Origin: Planctomycetales bacterium
GTDB taxonomy: Bacteria; 4484-113; JAFGCY01
Assembly (NCBI GenBank): GCA_024645305.1
Contig: JAHEFU010000142.1
Span: 1,593-7,405, forward strand
DNA: 5,813 bases
Direction of reading: 5' to 3'
This document shows, piece by piece, positions 1 to 5,813 of the stretch (the stretch's first letter is position 1; each line of letters starts with the position of its first letter). The notes beneath the pieces are model-generated. The model was given only the letters and a program-made list of their open reading frames with translations. It was not told where the DNA came from and did no database searches. The translations under genes and the position numbers were made by a program.

Positions 1-285
1 GGCAAGCCACAGCTGGATCTGGTACTGGGGCACTGCGGCCGCTTGAGGCTTCTGCCTGTGCAGCTGCAACTTCCGGCAGCAGCCGGCCTGGAGGAGGCCC
101 TGCGTGGACTGGAGGGCATCCGGCACGGGCAGCGGCGCCTGGGGAGCAAAGTCAGGCGTGTGCTGCGCGAGGCCGCTGAACGCAGCATTCCTGACAATTC
201 CCGCCAATTCAGCCAATTTATGCTCTTAACCAGTCTTTCTGAGGCCAAACCCTTGTACAGGCTTCCCGGATCGGGTATGAAGTAA
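1..285 (+). CDS. 3' end of a gene of unknown function (partial, 94 codons visible)
   Basis: The frame is open from the first base of the window to a TAA at 283-285, so this is the C-terminal end of a longer protein whose start lies outside. Coding is supported by a clear G/C bias at third positions in this frame; the other two plus frames hit stops at about 44 and 180. The visible part is soluble-looking, begins around GKPQLDLVLG, and has a basic, probably helical stretch (residues about 40-63, rich in Arg, Leu and Glu). It ends in a less G+C-rich tail with the short repeat RQF-SQF. There is no membrane segment and no motif I can assign to a family, so no function is given. It is followed by an intrinsic terminator and ends its own transcription unit, convergent with the lipoprotein gene downstream. 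Coding confidence is good; identity is unknown. Confidence 0.7.
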   Translation, partial: GKPQLDLVLGHCGRLRLLPVQLQLPAAAGLEEALRGLEGIRHGQRRLGSKVRRVLREAAERSIPDNSRQFSQFMLLTSLSEAKPLYRLPGSGMK

Positions 286-287
286 TT

Positions 288-314
288 GCGTTGTGTGCGC
301 CCATGACACAGCGT
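288..314. repeat. small inverted repeat after the first gene
   Basis: CGTTGTGT at 289-296 can pair with ACACAGCG at 306-313 (eight pairs, one of them G-T), closing a nine-base loop; a further G-T pair is possible outside. It sits three bases after the stop codon and 24 bases before the intrinsic terminator. It has no T run, so it is not itself a terminator. It may protect the mRNA 3' end or be chance. Confidence 0.35.
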
Positions 315-337
315 TACCATCCCCCCTAACTTGGTAG

Positions 338-364
338 GGCTCCGAGGAGACTCGGAGCCTTTTT
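338..364 (+). terminator. Rho-independent terminator of the first gene
   Basis: GGCTCCGAG (338-346) and CTCGGAGCC (351-359) form a perfect nine-pair G+C-rich stem with a GAGA tetraloop, followed by TTTTT at 360-364. The stem can be extended by a G-T and an A-T pair using 336-337 and 360-361. The T run lies only on the plus-strand side, so it serves the gene ending at 285. On the minus strand no T run follows, so it is not an obvious terminator for the convergent lipoprotein gene. Confidence 0.93.
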
Positions 365-408
365 CAATCATGCTGGCGGAGGTCATGGATTTCCCGGGAT
401 GCGGCCAG

Positions 409-2553
409 CTAACCCCTGTCGCCTGAATCCGGCGCCACCAGCCGCCTCCTGATGACGATGACATCTCCCGCGCTGATAGACTCCGGCAACGGGTTCTGGA
501 TCTCATACAGCCCGAAGGGTATTGCCTGCAGGGCGCTGGCTCCATCGTCCAGCTGCAGGTTCAGCATCTGCATGTCCTTGTCAATCAGGGCGTCGACCGT
601 CGTACCAAACACCGGCAGGAAGATTGCGGAGCGACCGTCCCAGCGCTGGGGCAGGCCCAGCACCAGGCTGTCCGGAAAGGCCGGAGCCTCCCCCAGCAGG
701 GTGTAGCTGCCATAGCGCGGCTGGCAATACAGCATGGCGTAATCGGCGGGACTGCCCACTTCCGAGAACAGGCTGTCGCTGCTCTGCAGCAGTGACTCGC
801 TGCAGCTGAACTCCAGCAGTGACTCGTTGATAATCATCCCGCCGCTCGCTTCAGTGACCGCAAGGACCAGCTGCGCCGGATTGTCACAGCCCAGACCGGG
901 CCAGGCGCGCACACCGAAGATGCGGGCCACCAGCATGCCCAGCATGCGCTGCTGCATCACGCTCTGGCCGTCCGGTGCCGGCAGGAAGTACCTGGCAGCA
1001 CTGGGCGGGCAGCCGAGGCTCGGCAAGCCTAGGATCGCCAGCTGCAGGGGATCCTCGCGCTTGCTGTTCTCCTCGCAGAGCTTCATTGTCAACAAGGTAG
1101 CTGCGGCCGGCTGGCTGCAGACCAGTGGCATGCGTGCCGGGTCCTGCCCGCGGTCCTCCACGATGTCCGGATCGAGGACATAGGCCGTACCGCCCGGTCT
1201 GTCGGCGAAATCGCTCAGCAGCCTGTCAGCGGTGGCGGGGCGCCTCAGGCTGAGCGCCACGGGCTGCATGTCCTTGCCACTATCCAGCTGCAGGCGCAGT
1301 TCCGGGTCATCCTGCAGGATCGGGCTGTTGCCAGGCAGGCTGAATGGACGCTTCAGCGACCAGCTGCGGATGCCGAACTCAGCGGCCAGCGCTTTGCTGC
1401 TCTCCGGCAGCTCGTCCGGGTCCCCGGCCAGCAGCAGGTCCTGCACGTTCCACAGTCCGGTCTTCAGGCGCAGGATTCCGTCCAGTCTCGCGGAATCCCG
1501 CTCCAGGCCGTCCAGGACCAGCATCAGGTGCTTCGCCTGCGGTTCCTCAGCCGCGTAGCGCGCATGGAAGGCCGCCACGAAGTCGCTCATGTGTCCGGCC
1601 ACCTGCTCGGTCGTGCCGGCCATGAAGCTGTCCTCCATGCCGGTTGCCACAAGGCTGAAGGGTTCCAGCACCACGCTGTCACGCTGGGGCAGGCCGCTGA
1701 GCAGCACCGGATCGGTGGTTCGGTCGACCGTGCTGTTGTATATTCCATAATCAATCTTCAGCTGCACGTTGTCATCCGGGTCATGTTGCCTGCCGGTAAG
1801 ACGCCACCAGACTCCGTACTCCCGGTCCAGCCTGCGGGGATGCTCGTCGGAGATCGCCAGCAGCAGCCCGCCGCTCTGGTCAAATGCGGCAACTGCTGGC
1901 AGCATCATGTCTCGCGGGTAGGCAGCCCCGTACCAGCCGCCGTCGGCCCGTTCCTTATTGACAATGCCAAAGGGCCCCTCGATCCCTGGTGACAGCCGGT
2001 AGGGCAGGGGATCGCTCTCCAGTGACCAGCTTGTGTAGCCGCTGCCCATCTCGTATTCCATGTCCAGCCCGCCTGCCTCAAAGGTGCGCTTCACCTCCAG
2101 GTAGCGGTCCTGCACCCAGCGCAGGCTAAGCGAGAGGAAGATGTCGTTGTCAAGCTGGTACTCCACGCTCATGCCGCCACTGTTCGCTTGCTGGTCGATC
2201 ATCTTCGGCATGCCCTGGTCGCCCACGGTATCCTCCCAGACCCACAGCACGTGTTCCGCACCACTGCTGTTGTCACGCACAACCGCACCGATGCGGTCCT
2301 TGCCGACCCGCATGCCGAGTTTGTACTGCAGCTGGGCGGATCCGGTTGATACACCTGCCAGGTTCGGATCTCCCGCAGATAGTTCCTGCAGGCGCTTGAG
2401 CTCCGCTTCGAAGCCAGCCTGGCGCTTGAACAGGTCGGCATATTCCGCGTACCTGCCCGGCGACGGACCACCTGTCTGCGACTGCGACCTGTCCCCCGGG
2501 CAGGCTGCCAGCAGCAGGCAGCCCAGCACGGCCCATGCAATTAATCCCTTCAT
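409..2553 (-). CDS. large lipoprotein of unknown function, possible glycosidase-like beta-sandwich segment
   Basis: This encodes 714 residues. The start is set at the ATG whose complement is 2551-2553 because a lipoprotein signal peptide begins there: a short basic start (MKG), a hydrophobic core, and the lipobox LAAC with Cys18 as the lipidated residue. The frame stays open another 109 codons upstream, but that part lies opposite csaB and looks non-coding. Residues 19-60 are a hydrophilic linker and helix. Residues about 70-300 look beta-rich. Residues 217-252, with FDQSGGLLLAISDEH and then an aromatic GVWW patch, resemble the beta-sandwich found beside the catalytic barrel in some glycoside hydrolases (the DUF6259-like pattern); this is my inference from pattern memory. 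I see no catalytic pair to name. All six cysteines of the mature part after Cys18 lie at 479-610, suggesting a disulfide-bonded C-terminal domain. It is divergent from csaB across a shared 44-bp promoter, so a role at the envelope with the pyruvylated polymer is plausible. No family is recognised with certainty. Confidence 0.9.
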   Translation of the reverse strand: MKGLIAWAVLGCLLLAACPGDRSQSQTGGPSPGRYAEYADLFKRQAGFEAELKRLQELSAGDPNLAGVSTGSAQLQYKLGMRVGKDRIGAVVRDNSSGAEHVLWVWEDTVGDQGMPKMIDQQANSGGMSVEYQLDNDIFLSLSLRWVQDRYLEVKRTFEAGGLDMEYEMGSGYTSWSLESDPLPYRLSPGIEGPFGIVNKERADGGWYGAAYPRDMMLPAVAAFDQSGGLLLAISDEHPRRLDREYGVWWRLTGRQHDPDDNVQLKIDYGIYNSTVDRTTDPVLLSGLPQRDSVVLEPFSLVATGMEDSFMAGTTEQVAGHMSDFVAAFHARYAAEEPQAKHLMLVLDGLERDSARLDGILRLKTGLWNVQDLLLAGDPDELPESSKALAAEFGIRSWSLKRPFSLPGNSPILQDDPELRLQLDSGKDMQPVALSLRRPATADRLLSDFADRPGGTAYVLDPDIVEDRGQDPARMPLVCSQPAAATLLTMKLCEENSKREDPLQLAILGLPSLGCPPSAARYFLPAPDGQSVMQQRMLGMLVARIFGVRAWPGLGCDNPAQLVLAVTEASGGMIINESLLEFSCSESLLQSSDSLFSEVGSPADYAMLYCQPRYGSYTLLGEAPAFPDSLVLGLPQRWDGRSAIFLPVFGTTVDALIDKDMQMLNLQLDDGASALQAIPFGLYEIQNPLPESISAGDVIVIRRRLVAPDSGDRG
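787..826. repeat. 13-bp direct repeat inside the lipoprotein gene (ESLL duplication)
   Basis: CAGCAGTGACTCG occurs at 787-799 and again at 814-826, a 27-base period equal to nine codons. On the coding (minus) strand it gives ESLL twice, at residues 577-580 and 586-589, on either side of Cys584. It looks like a small in-frame tandem duplication that has partly diverged. Confidence 0.7.
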
Positions 2554-2559
2554 GGGCAG

Positions 2560-2565
2560 ATTGTA
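2560..2565 (-). promoter_or_regulatory. -10 box of the lipoprotein gene, probably giving a leaderless mRNA
   Basis: Read on the minus strand this is TACAAT, one mismatch from the TATAAT consensus. Six bases (CTGCCC) separate it from the ATG, so a transcript starting at normal spacing would begin at or next to the A of the start codon. No Shine-Dalgarno sequence is seen upstream of this ATG, which fits a leaderless transcript. No good -35 box is visible; TTGTAG lies 19 bases upstream inside the opposite arm. Confidence 0.6.
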
Positions 2566-2585
2566 GCCCAGCCCGGACCCTCGGC

Positions 2586-2591
2586 TACAAT
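2586..2591 (+). promoter_or_regulatory. -10 box of the csaB operon, probably giving a leaderless mRNA
   Basis: TACAAT here is followed by six bases (CCCGGT) and then the GTG start of csaB, the same geometry as on the opposite strand. Normal -10 to start-site spacing puts transcription initiation at the G of the GTG at 2598. There is no Shine-Dalgarno sequence in front of this GTG. A weak TTGTAG at 2561-2566 lies 19 bases upstream, overlapping the -10 region of the divergent gene. Confidence 0.6.
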
Positions 2592-2597
2592 CCCGGT

Positions 2598-3710
2598 GTG
2601 GCGAGGATACTGCTACTGGGCTATTTCGGGGCGGGCAACTTCGGCGACGAGGCCCTGCTGGCTGACTGGCTGATCCGCCTGGGCTCGCCCCTGCGCGATC
2701 AGAACATCGACATTGATGTGATAGTTCGCGGAGACCAGTTACTGCGCGGCATTCCCGCAGCTGCTCGACTGGCGTCCATGATCTCTGAGCAGATCCCACA
2801 GAAACTCGGTCTGAGGCTGGATCCGCGGGACTACCAGGCGCTCGTGCTGCCCGGCGGAAGCATCCTGCAGGACAGCACAAGCCTGAAGAGCCTGCTGTAC
2901 TACCTGTGGTTCATCCGCCGCTTCACCCAGTCCACCTGCCGCGTGATGCTGCTGAACCAGGGCATCGGGCCGATCAGTTCCTGGCTGGGCAACACCCTGA
3001 CGCCTGTTGTGCTGCGCAATACAGACCTGCTTAGCCTGCGGGACGAGCAGAGCATGGAGTGGGCCAGCCAGCGGCGCATTGATGCAGGCAACTGTGTGCT
3101 GAAGCAGTCCTGCGACCCGATCCTCTTGTATGACCAGCCCCCCTTGCCGGACTTCGACGGATCAGTCCTGCCGGCAGCCTATTTTGCATACATCCCCCGC
3201 CGCAGTGGCGATCTGCCTGCCCCGGATGACCTGACCACGGAAGCCCAGGCTGCAGCGAAACTGATCCGGCACGTACGGGAACAGACCGGGATGGATTGCC
3301 TGATCGTGCCTTATGCCCTCGAGGATATGGAGTTCGCCAGGGAGATTGAGCTGGAATGCGTCGGTGAAGCGCGACTGGCCCCCGGGGTGGACCAGTCCAT
3401 GCCTGATCTCTGGCAACTCACTCGCGGGGCCCAGCTCGTGATCAGCAGCAGGCTGCATGGACTGATCGCCGCCGCCGGTGCATTGCTGCCCTGCCTCGGG
3501 ATCGCCGTGGATCCAAAAATCAGCCAGATCGGAACGGAACTGGGCTATCCGTGGGTGTTTCCTGCCACCCAGCACACCGCTGAATGCACGGAAGTGTTTG
3601 CTGATCTCTGGCGTGAGCGCCAGCATGTGCGGACCCATCTGGAGGACAAACTGAAGGAATTGAAGCAAACTCTCCAAGAAAGTGATAAGGAGTTCCGTCA
3701 GTTACTCTAG
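2598..3710 (+). CDS. csaB: polysaccharide pyruvyl transferase, CsaB type
   Basis: This 370-residue protein is of normal length for CsaB, which transfers pyruvate from phosphoenolpyruvate to a sugar of a cell-wall or surface polysaccharide as a ketal. In many bacteria that product binds SLH domains of S-layer proteins. The family's ordered motifs are visible: GYFGAGNFGDEALL at residues 8-21, LPGGSILQDSTS at 84-95, NQGIGPI at 120-126, RDEQS at 148-152, DPILL at 173-177, ISSRLHGLIAAAGA at 282-295 (the R-LH signature), and DPKISQIGTELGYP at 305-318. A charged helical tail (about 338-368) ends the protein. There is no signal peptide, so it should act in the cytoplasm. The GTG at 2598 is chosen because it puts the Rossmann-like GY-G-GN motif at the usual N-terminal distance and follows the TACAAT box by six bases. 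An upstream ATG at 2535 would overlap the divergent lipoprotein and its promoter. First gene of a three-gene operon. The acceptor polysaccharide cannot be told from sequence. Confidence 0.93.
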   Translation: MARILLLGYFGAGNFGDEALLADWLIRLGSPLRDQNIDIDVIVRGDQLLRGIPAAARLASMISEQIPQKLGLRLDPRDYQALVLPGGSILQDSTSLKSLLYYLWFIRRFTQSTCRVMLLNQGIGPISSWLGNTLTPVVLRNTDLLSLRDEQSMEWASQRRIDAGNCVLKQSCDPILLYDQPPLPDFDGSVLPAAYFAYIPRRSGDLPAPDDLTTEAQAAAKLIRHVREQTGMDCLIVPYALEDMEFAREIELECVGEARLAPGVDQSMPDLWQLTRGAQLVISSRLHGLIAAAGALLPCLGIAVDPKISQIGTELGYPWVFPATQHTAECTEVFADLWRERQHVRTHLEDKLKELKQTLQESDKEFRQLL

Positions 3711-3711
3711 G

Positions 3712-4626
3712 ATGTCCATGCGTGGATTACTGCTCAGTCTTTTTCTCGTTACGGCCCTGTATGGCACTGCCCGGGCCGCGGAAGCGCGCATCGTTGCCCG
3801 GTTCGTGCCGGAAGCGGGACAGATCGCTGACGCCGCGATCCTTGGCCCGGACCATGTGGCACTGCTCTATCCCGGGGAGGGTCGGATTGCCGATTACTCC
3901 TTGGAAGGGCGGCTGATGCAGCACATCATCCGCGAGGGTGGTGAGGAGCTGGAATTCCTGCCCACGGCCTGTACGGAAGGCCCCGATCTGAGCATCTGGG
4001 TGTTTGATGAGGCATCACACCGGGTGTTCCAGATTGCACCCGATGGCAACTTCACGCGCAGCATCAATCTCGCATATGAATTTGCCGACGGCCGGGTCCT
4101 GGCACTGAGCCGGGTCGGGGATCTCGACGTGGGCCAGGACGGCCTGCTGTGGGTCCTCCTGCCGGACCGGGGCACGATCACAGCCTTCGACAAGGATGGC
4201 AACATGGTGGACCAGGTCTTCCTGCAGAAACTGCTGCCCTGGCCCGATGCGATCTATGCACGCACAGCGAACCTCGAAAACGGTTCCATGTTCGTGCTGG
4301 ATTACCACCAGGGTGCCGTGCTCTACAGGCATGGCCGGGAGAGGGACTTCCACCGCCTGATCCTGGATCCGCCCGAAGGTGTTGACAGCGTGCCCGGTGT
4401 GCAGGACTTCGCCGTGGATGAAGCCGGCAATGTGCTGCTGGCCACGTATGGCAACGGGGGAGAGCTGTACTTCCTCGAACCGCGGGGAGAGGACTACGCC
4501 TCACGGCGGGTGGAACTGCAGATGCCAGAAGGTGAGCACCGCCTGGCCTGCCGCTACAGCAACGGCCGTTTCATCGTCTGGCTGCGTGACAGCCAGCTGG
4601 TGTACGTTCTGGAGGTGAGCCGGTGA
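3712..4626 (+). CDS. secreted NHL-like beta-propeller protein
   Basis: This encodes 304 residues from the ATG at 3712, one base after the csaB stop; the ATG at 3718 is an equally possible start. A GTG at 3682 is in frame but would put a hydrophilic extension in front of the signal peptide and overlap csaB. Residues 4-19 are hydrophobic and ARA at 20-22 is a good signal peptidase I site, so the protein is exported and not lipidated. The mature part is a series of repeats of the NHL/SMP-30 propeller type: a hydrophobic strand, then D or G, then an 'x-DG-N' turn. Clear units are at about 91-114 (IWVFDEASHRVFQIAPDGN), 137-164 (GDLDVGQDGLLWVLLPDRG, then FDKDGN) and 231-258 (DFAVDEAGNVLLATYGNGG). 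Five or six blades are likely. No catalytic residues are evident, so binding of a polymer or protein partner is the simplest role. AAGGAG at 3687-3692 lies 19 bases before the ATG, too far for normal use, so translation is probably coupled to csaB termination. Specific function unknown. Confidence 0.88.
   Translation: MSMRGLLLSLFLVTALYGTARAAEARIVARFVPEAGQIADAAILGPDHVALLYPGEGRIADYSLEGRLMQHIIREGGEELEFLPTACTEGPDLSIWVFDEASHRVFQIAPDGNFTRSINLAYEFADGRVLALSRVGDLDVGQDGLLWVLLPDRGTITAFDKDGNMVDQVFLQKLLPWPDAIYARTANLENGSMFVLDYHQGAVLYRHGRERDFHRLILDPPEGVDSVPGVQDFAVDEAGNVLLATYGNGGELYFLEPRGEDYASRRVELQMPEGEHRLACRYSNGRFIVWLRDSQLVYVLEVSR
4611..4622 (+). promoter_or_regulatory. strong Shine-Dalgarno site that fixes the GTG start at 4623
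   Basis: GGAGGTGA (4611-4618) is a perfect match to the 16S anti-Shine-Dalgarno end and lies inside the last codons of the propeller gene. GGAGG ends seven bases before the GTG at 4623, ideal spacing. It shows that this genome also uses classical Shine-Dalgarno initiation for internal operon genes. Confidence 0.85.
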
Positions 4627-5813
4627 GGTTAACCAAGTATCTCCTGCTGCTCGGCCTGCTGTTCCTGTCCTCCTGTGGTGGTGGCGGAGGTGGCAATCAG
4701 CCGCCGCCCGGTAATACACGCTTAACACTCAACGGCATTGTCCGTGACAACACAGGCACGGCGCTTGCGGGAGTGGCCGTACTGCTCAGCCTGAACCATA
4801 CGGTGACGGACAGCCAGGGCCGCTTCACATATTCCAACCTGCCGGCTGGAAGCTATATCGTAAGCCTGCAGGACCCGGCCGGGAACTATGACAGCCGCAG
4901 CGTGACACTCAGTGATGGCAGCACGGACTTCAACTTCAGCCTGCCGGGCAGCGGGGGACTGCGTGTTGTCAGAACACAGCCTGCCCTGAACGGCAGTGCG
5001 GTGCCGCTGGATGTACCGATTGTGCTTGAATTCAGTGATGCCCCCTTGAAGTCCAGCATTTCTGCAGAGGATTTCGAGCTCAGTCCGCCACTCGGGGGTA
5101 TCTCCCTGGCTGTCAACGGTACAAGCCTGGAGATCATTCCGCAGCAGCAGTTCCCGACATCCCAGAGCATCCTGCTGGAGTATACGGGCACGATCAGTTC
5201 AGGCACAGGCCAGATGGACCAGCCGCTGCGACTGCGCTTCACAACTGCTGCCAGTGACACCTTCGGACCGCGCCTTGTCAATACGCGACCATTCAACATG
5301 GCGGTGAATTATCCGCCGAACCTGCCAATCAGCTTCGACTTCAATGAGGAACTGCTGCAGGACACTTCGGGCATCAAGCTCAGTGTCCAGCCCCAGACCG
5401 ACCTCCAGCTGCGGGTCAGTGGCGCCAGCCTGCTTGTTTCCCGGCCGGGTGGCTGGGACATCAATTCGGACTATTCCGTGACGGTGGACTTCATCCGGGA
5501 TACACTCGGCAACCTTGCCGAATTCGGGGCATCCATCAACTTCCGAACCGGTGAGCAGGTCGCCAATGCCCGCAATGCTGAGGCTGACTGGAACCTGGAC
5601 AGCGATACGATTGTGTTTTCCAGCAACCTGAATGGCAGCTATGACATCTTCAGCATCCGCCCGGACGGCAGCGATCTCTCGCAGCTGACTGACCTCACCG
5701 GCGACGAGCGAAGTCCGACGCTCAATGCCGACGGCAGCCTGCTGGCCTTCCAGCGGCGTGACAACGAGGGCTTCTGGCAGGTCATGCTGCTGCCATTGAA
5801 GGAGCAGCAGGCC
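4623..5813 (+). CDS. modular lipoprotein: carboxypeptidase-regulatory-like, two Ig-like domains and TolB-like propeller start (3' end missing)
   Basis: 397 codons are visible with no stop, so the gene continues past the window. The GTG start overlaps the previous stop as GTGA and has a strong ribosome binding site. A lipoprotein signal peptide is clear: RLTK, a leucine-rich core, lipobox LSSC with Cys18, then a flexible linker of six glycines and a proline run (19-30). Residues about 34-108 match the carboxypeptidase regulatory-like fold (GIVRDNTGTALAGVAV, then TDSQGRFTYSNLPAGSYIV). Residues about 113-208 and 216-309 are two related beta-sandwich modules resembling SbsA-type Ig-like (Big_5) domains; each begins with a V-x-T-x-P pattern, has an F-S/N-E/D strand near the middle and ends in LRFTT or INFRTG. 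From about 319, TolB/PD40-like repeats begin (DTIVFSSNLNGSYDIFSIRPDGS and SPTLNADGSLLAFQRRD), the opening blades of a propeller. Such proteins usually sit on the envelope and bind proteins or polysaccharides. It is third in the csaB operon. Precise role unknown. Confidence 0.9.
   Translation, partial: MRLTKYLLLLGLLFLSSCGGGGGGNQPPPGNTRLTLNGIVRDNTGTALAGVAVLLSLNHTVTDSQGRFTYSNLPAGSYIVSLQDPAGNYDSRSVTLSDGSTDFNFSLPGSGGLRVVRTQPALNGSAVPLDVPIVLEFSDAPLKSSISAEDFELSPPLGGISLAVNGTSLEIIPQQQFPTSQSILLEYTGTISSGTGQMDQPLRLRFTTAASDTFGPRLVNTRPFNMAVNYPPNLPISFDFNEELLQDTSGIKLSVQPQTDLQLRVSGASLLVSRPGGWDINSDYSVTVDFIRDTLGNLAEFGASINFRTGEQVANARNAEADWNLDSDTIVFSSNLNGSYDIFSIRPDGSDLSQLTDLTGDERSPTLNADGSLLAFQRRDNEGFWQVMLLPLKEQQA

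Larger units (their letters stand above)
2559..2592. promoter_or_regulatory. 10-bp inverted repeat centred in the divergent intergenic region (symmetric promoter or operator)
   Basis: GATTGTAGCC (2559-2568) is the exact reverse complement of GGCTACAATC (2583-2592), separated by 14 bases. The centre of symmetry is 2575.5. The first base of the minus-strand ATG (2553) and of the plus-strand GTG (2598) are both 22.5 bases from it, so the symmetry covers the whole 44-bp gap. Each arm contains an outward-facing TACAAT. It could be two overlapping back-to-back promoters, an operator for a dimeric regulator, or both. Confidence 0.75.

Noticed and set aside
195..218. Three CAATT motifs spaced 10 and 9 bases apart
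   Set aside because: They fall in the coding tail of the first gene, where two of them encode the RQF-SQF repeat, and no gene starts nearby; probably chance or a codon-level effect.
392..399. TCCCGGGA palindrome near the end of the lipoprotein gene
   Set aside because: It is only eight bases, has no loop and no T run, so it is neither a terminator nor a convincing binding site.
827..1183. Plus-strand open frames opposite the lipoprotein gene (also at 452, 1232, 1528 and 2141)
   Set aside because: They are antisense shadows in high-G+C DNA, rich in Arg, Ser, Pro and Cys, without ribosome binding sites or recognisable domains.
2535..2597. ATG at 2535 as the start of csaB
   Set aside because: It would overlap the divergent lipoprotein's signal peptide and the whole promoter region, and would add residues not seen before the N-terminal GY-G-GN motif in CsaB proteins.
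2554..2880. Upstream extension of the lipoprotein reading frame by 109 codons on the minus strand
   Set aside because: It lies opposite the first part of csaB, has low-complexity Arg/Ser/Pro-rich composition typical of antisense shadow frames, and would bury the clear lipoprotein signal peptide inside the protein.
3162..3677. Minus-strand open frame of 171 codons opposite csaB
   Set aside because: It lies fully within the well-supported csaB gene and its translation has no recognisable motif.
4886..5299. Minus-strand open frame of 137 codons opposite the modular lipoprotein
   Set aside because: The plus-strand frame here has clear domain structure, a lipobox and a strong ribosome binding site; the minus frame has none of these.

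Overview
The window is about 60% G+C by eye, with strong G/C preference at third codon positions. It comes from a bacterium that exports many envelope proteins. There are two lipoproteins with clear lipoboxes, one Sec-exported beta-propeller protein, and a CsaB-type polysaccharide pyruvyl transferase. CsaB proteins occur in lineages such as Firmicutes, cyanobacteria, Deinococcus-Thermus and Armatimonadota, where pyruvylated wall polysaccharide often anchors SLH-domain surface proteins. The sequence alone does not fix the phylum. The likely use of leaderless transcripts for first genes fits several of these lineages.

Layout. (1) Bases 1-285 are the 3' end of a plus-strand gene of unknown function. 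(2) Bases 286-408 are a convergent intergenic gap holding a small hairpin and a strong intrinsic terminator (338-364) for that gene. (3) Bases 409-2553, minus strand, encode a 714-residue lipoprotein that I cannot name. Its N-terminal two thirds lack cysteine, its C-terminal part carries six cysteines, and one segment resembles glycosidase-associated beta-sandwich domains. (4) Bases 2554-2597 are a 44-bp divergent control region built as a near-perfect mirror, with a TACAAT box pointing outward on each side exactly six bases from each start codon. (5) Bases 2598-5813 are a tight plus-strand operon: csaB, a secreted NHL-like beta-propeller protein starting one base after the csaB stop, and a multidomain lipoprotein overlapping by four bases (GTGA) and running off the end of the window.

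Working model (inference). The operon couples pyruvylation of a cell-surface polysaccharide to two exported proteins, a beta-propeller and a lipoprotein with carboxypeptidase-regulatory-like, Ig-like and TolB-like modules. The divergent lipoprotein is probably co-controlled through the shared symmetric promoter and may act on or bind the same surface polymer. No RNA genes, CRISPR arrays, insertion sequences or phage genes were seen. The most notable feature is the mirror-symmetric, apparently leaderless divergent promoter.
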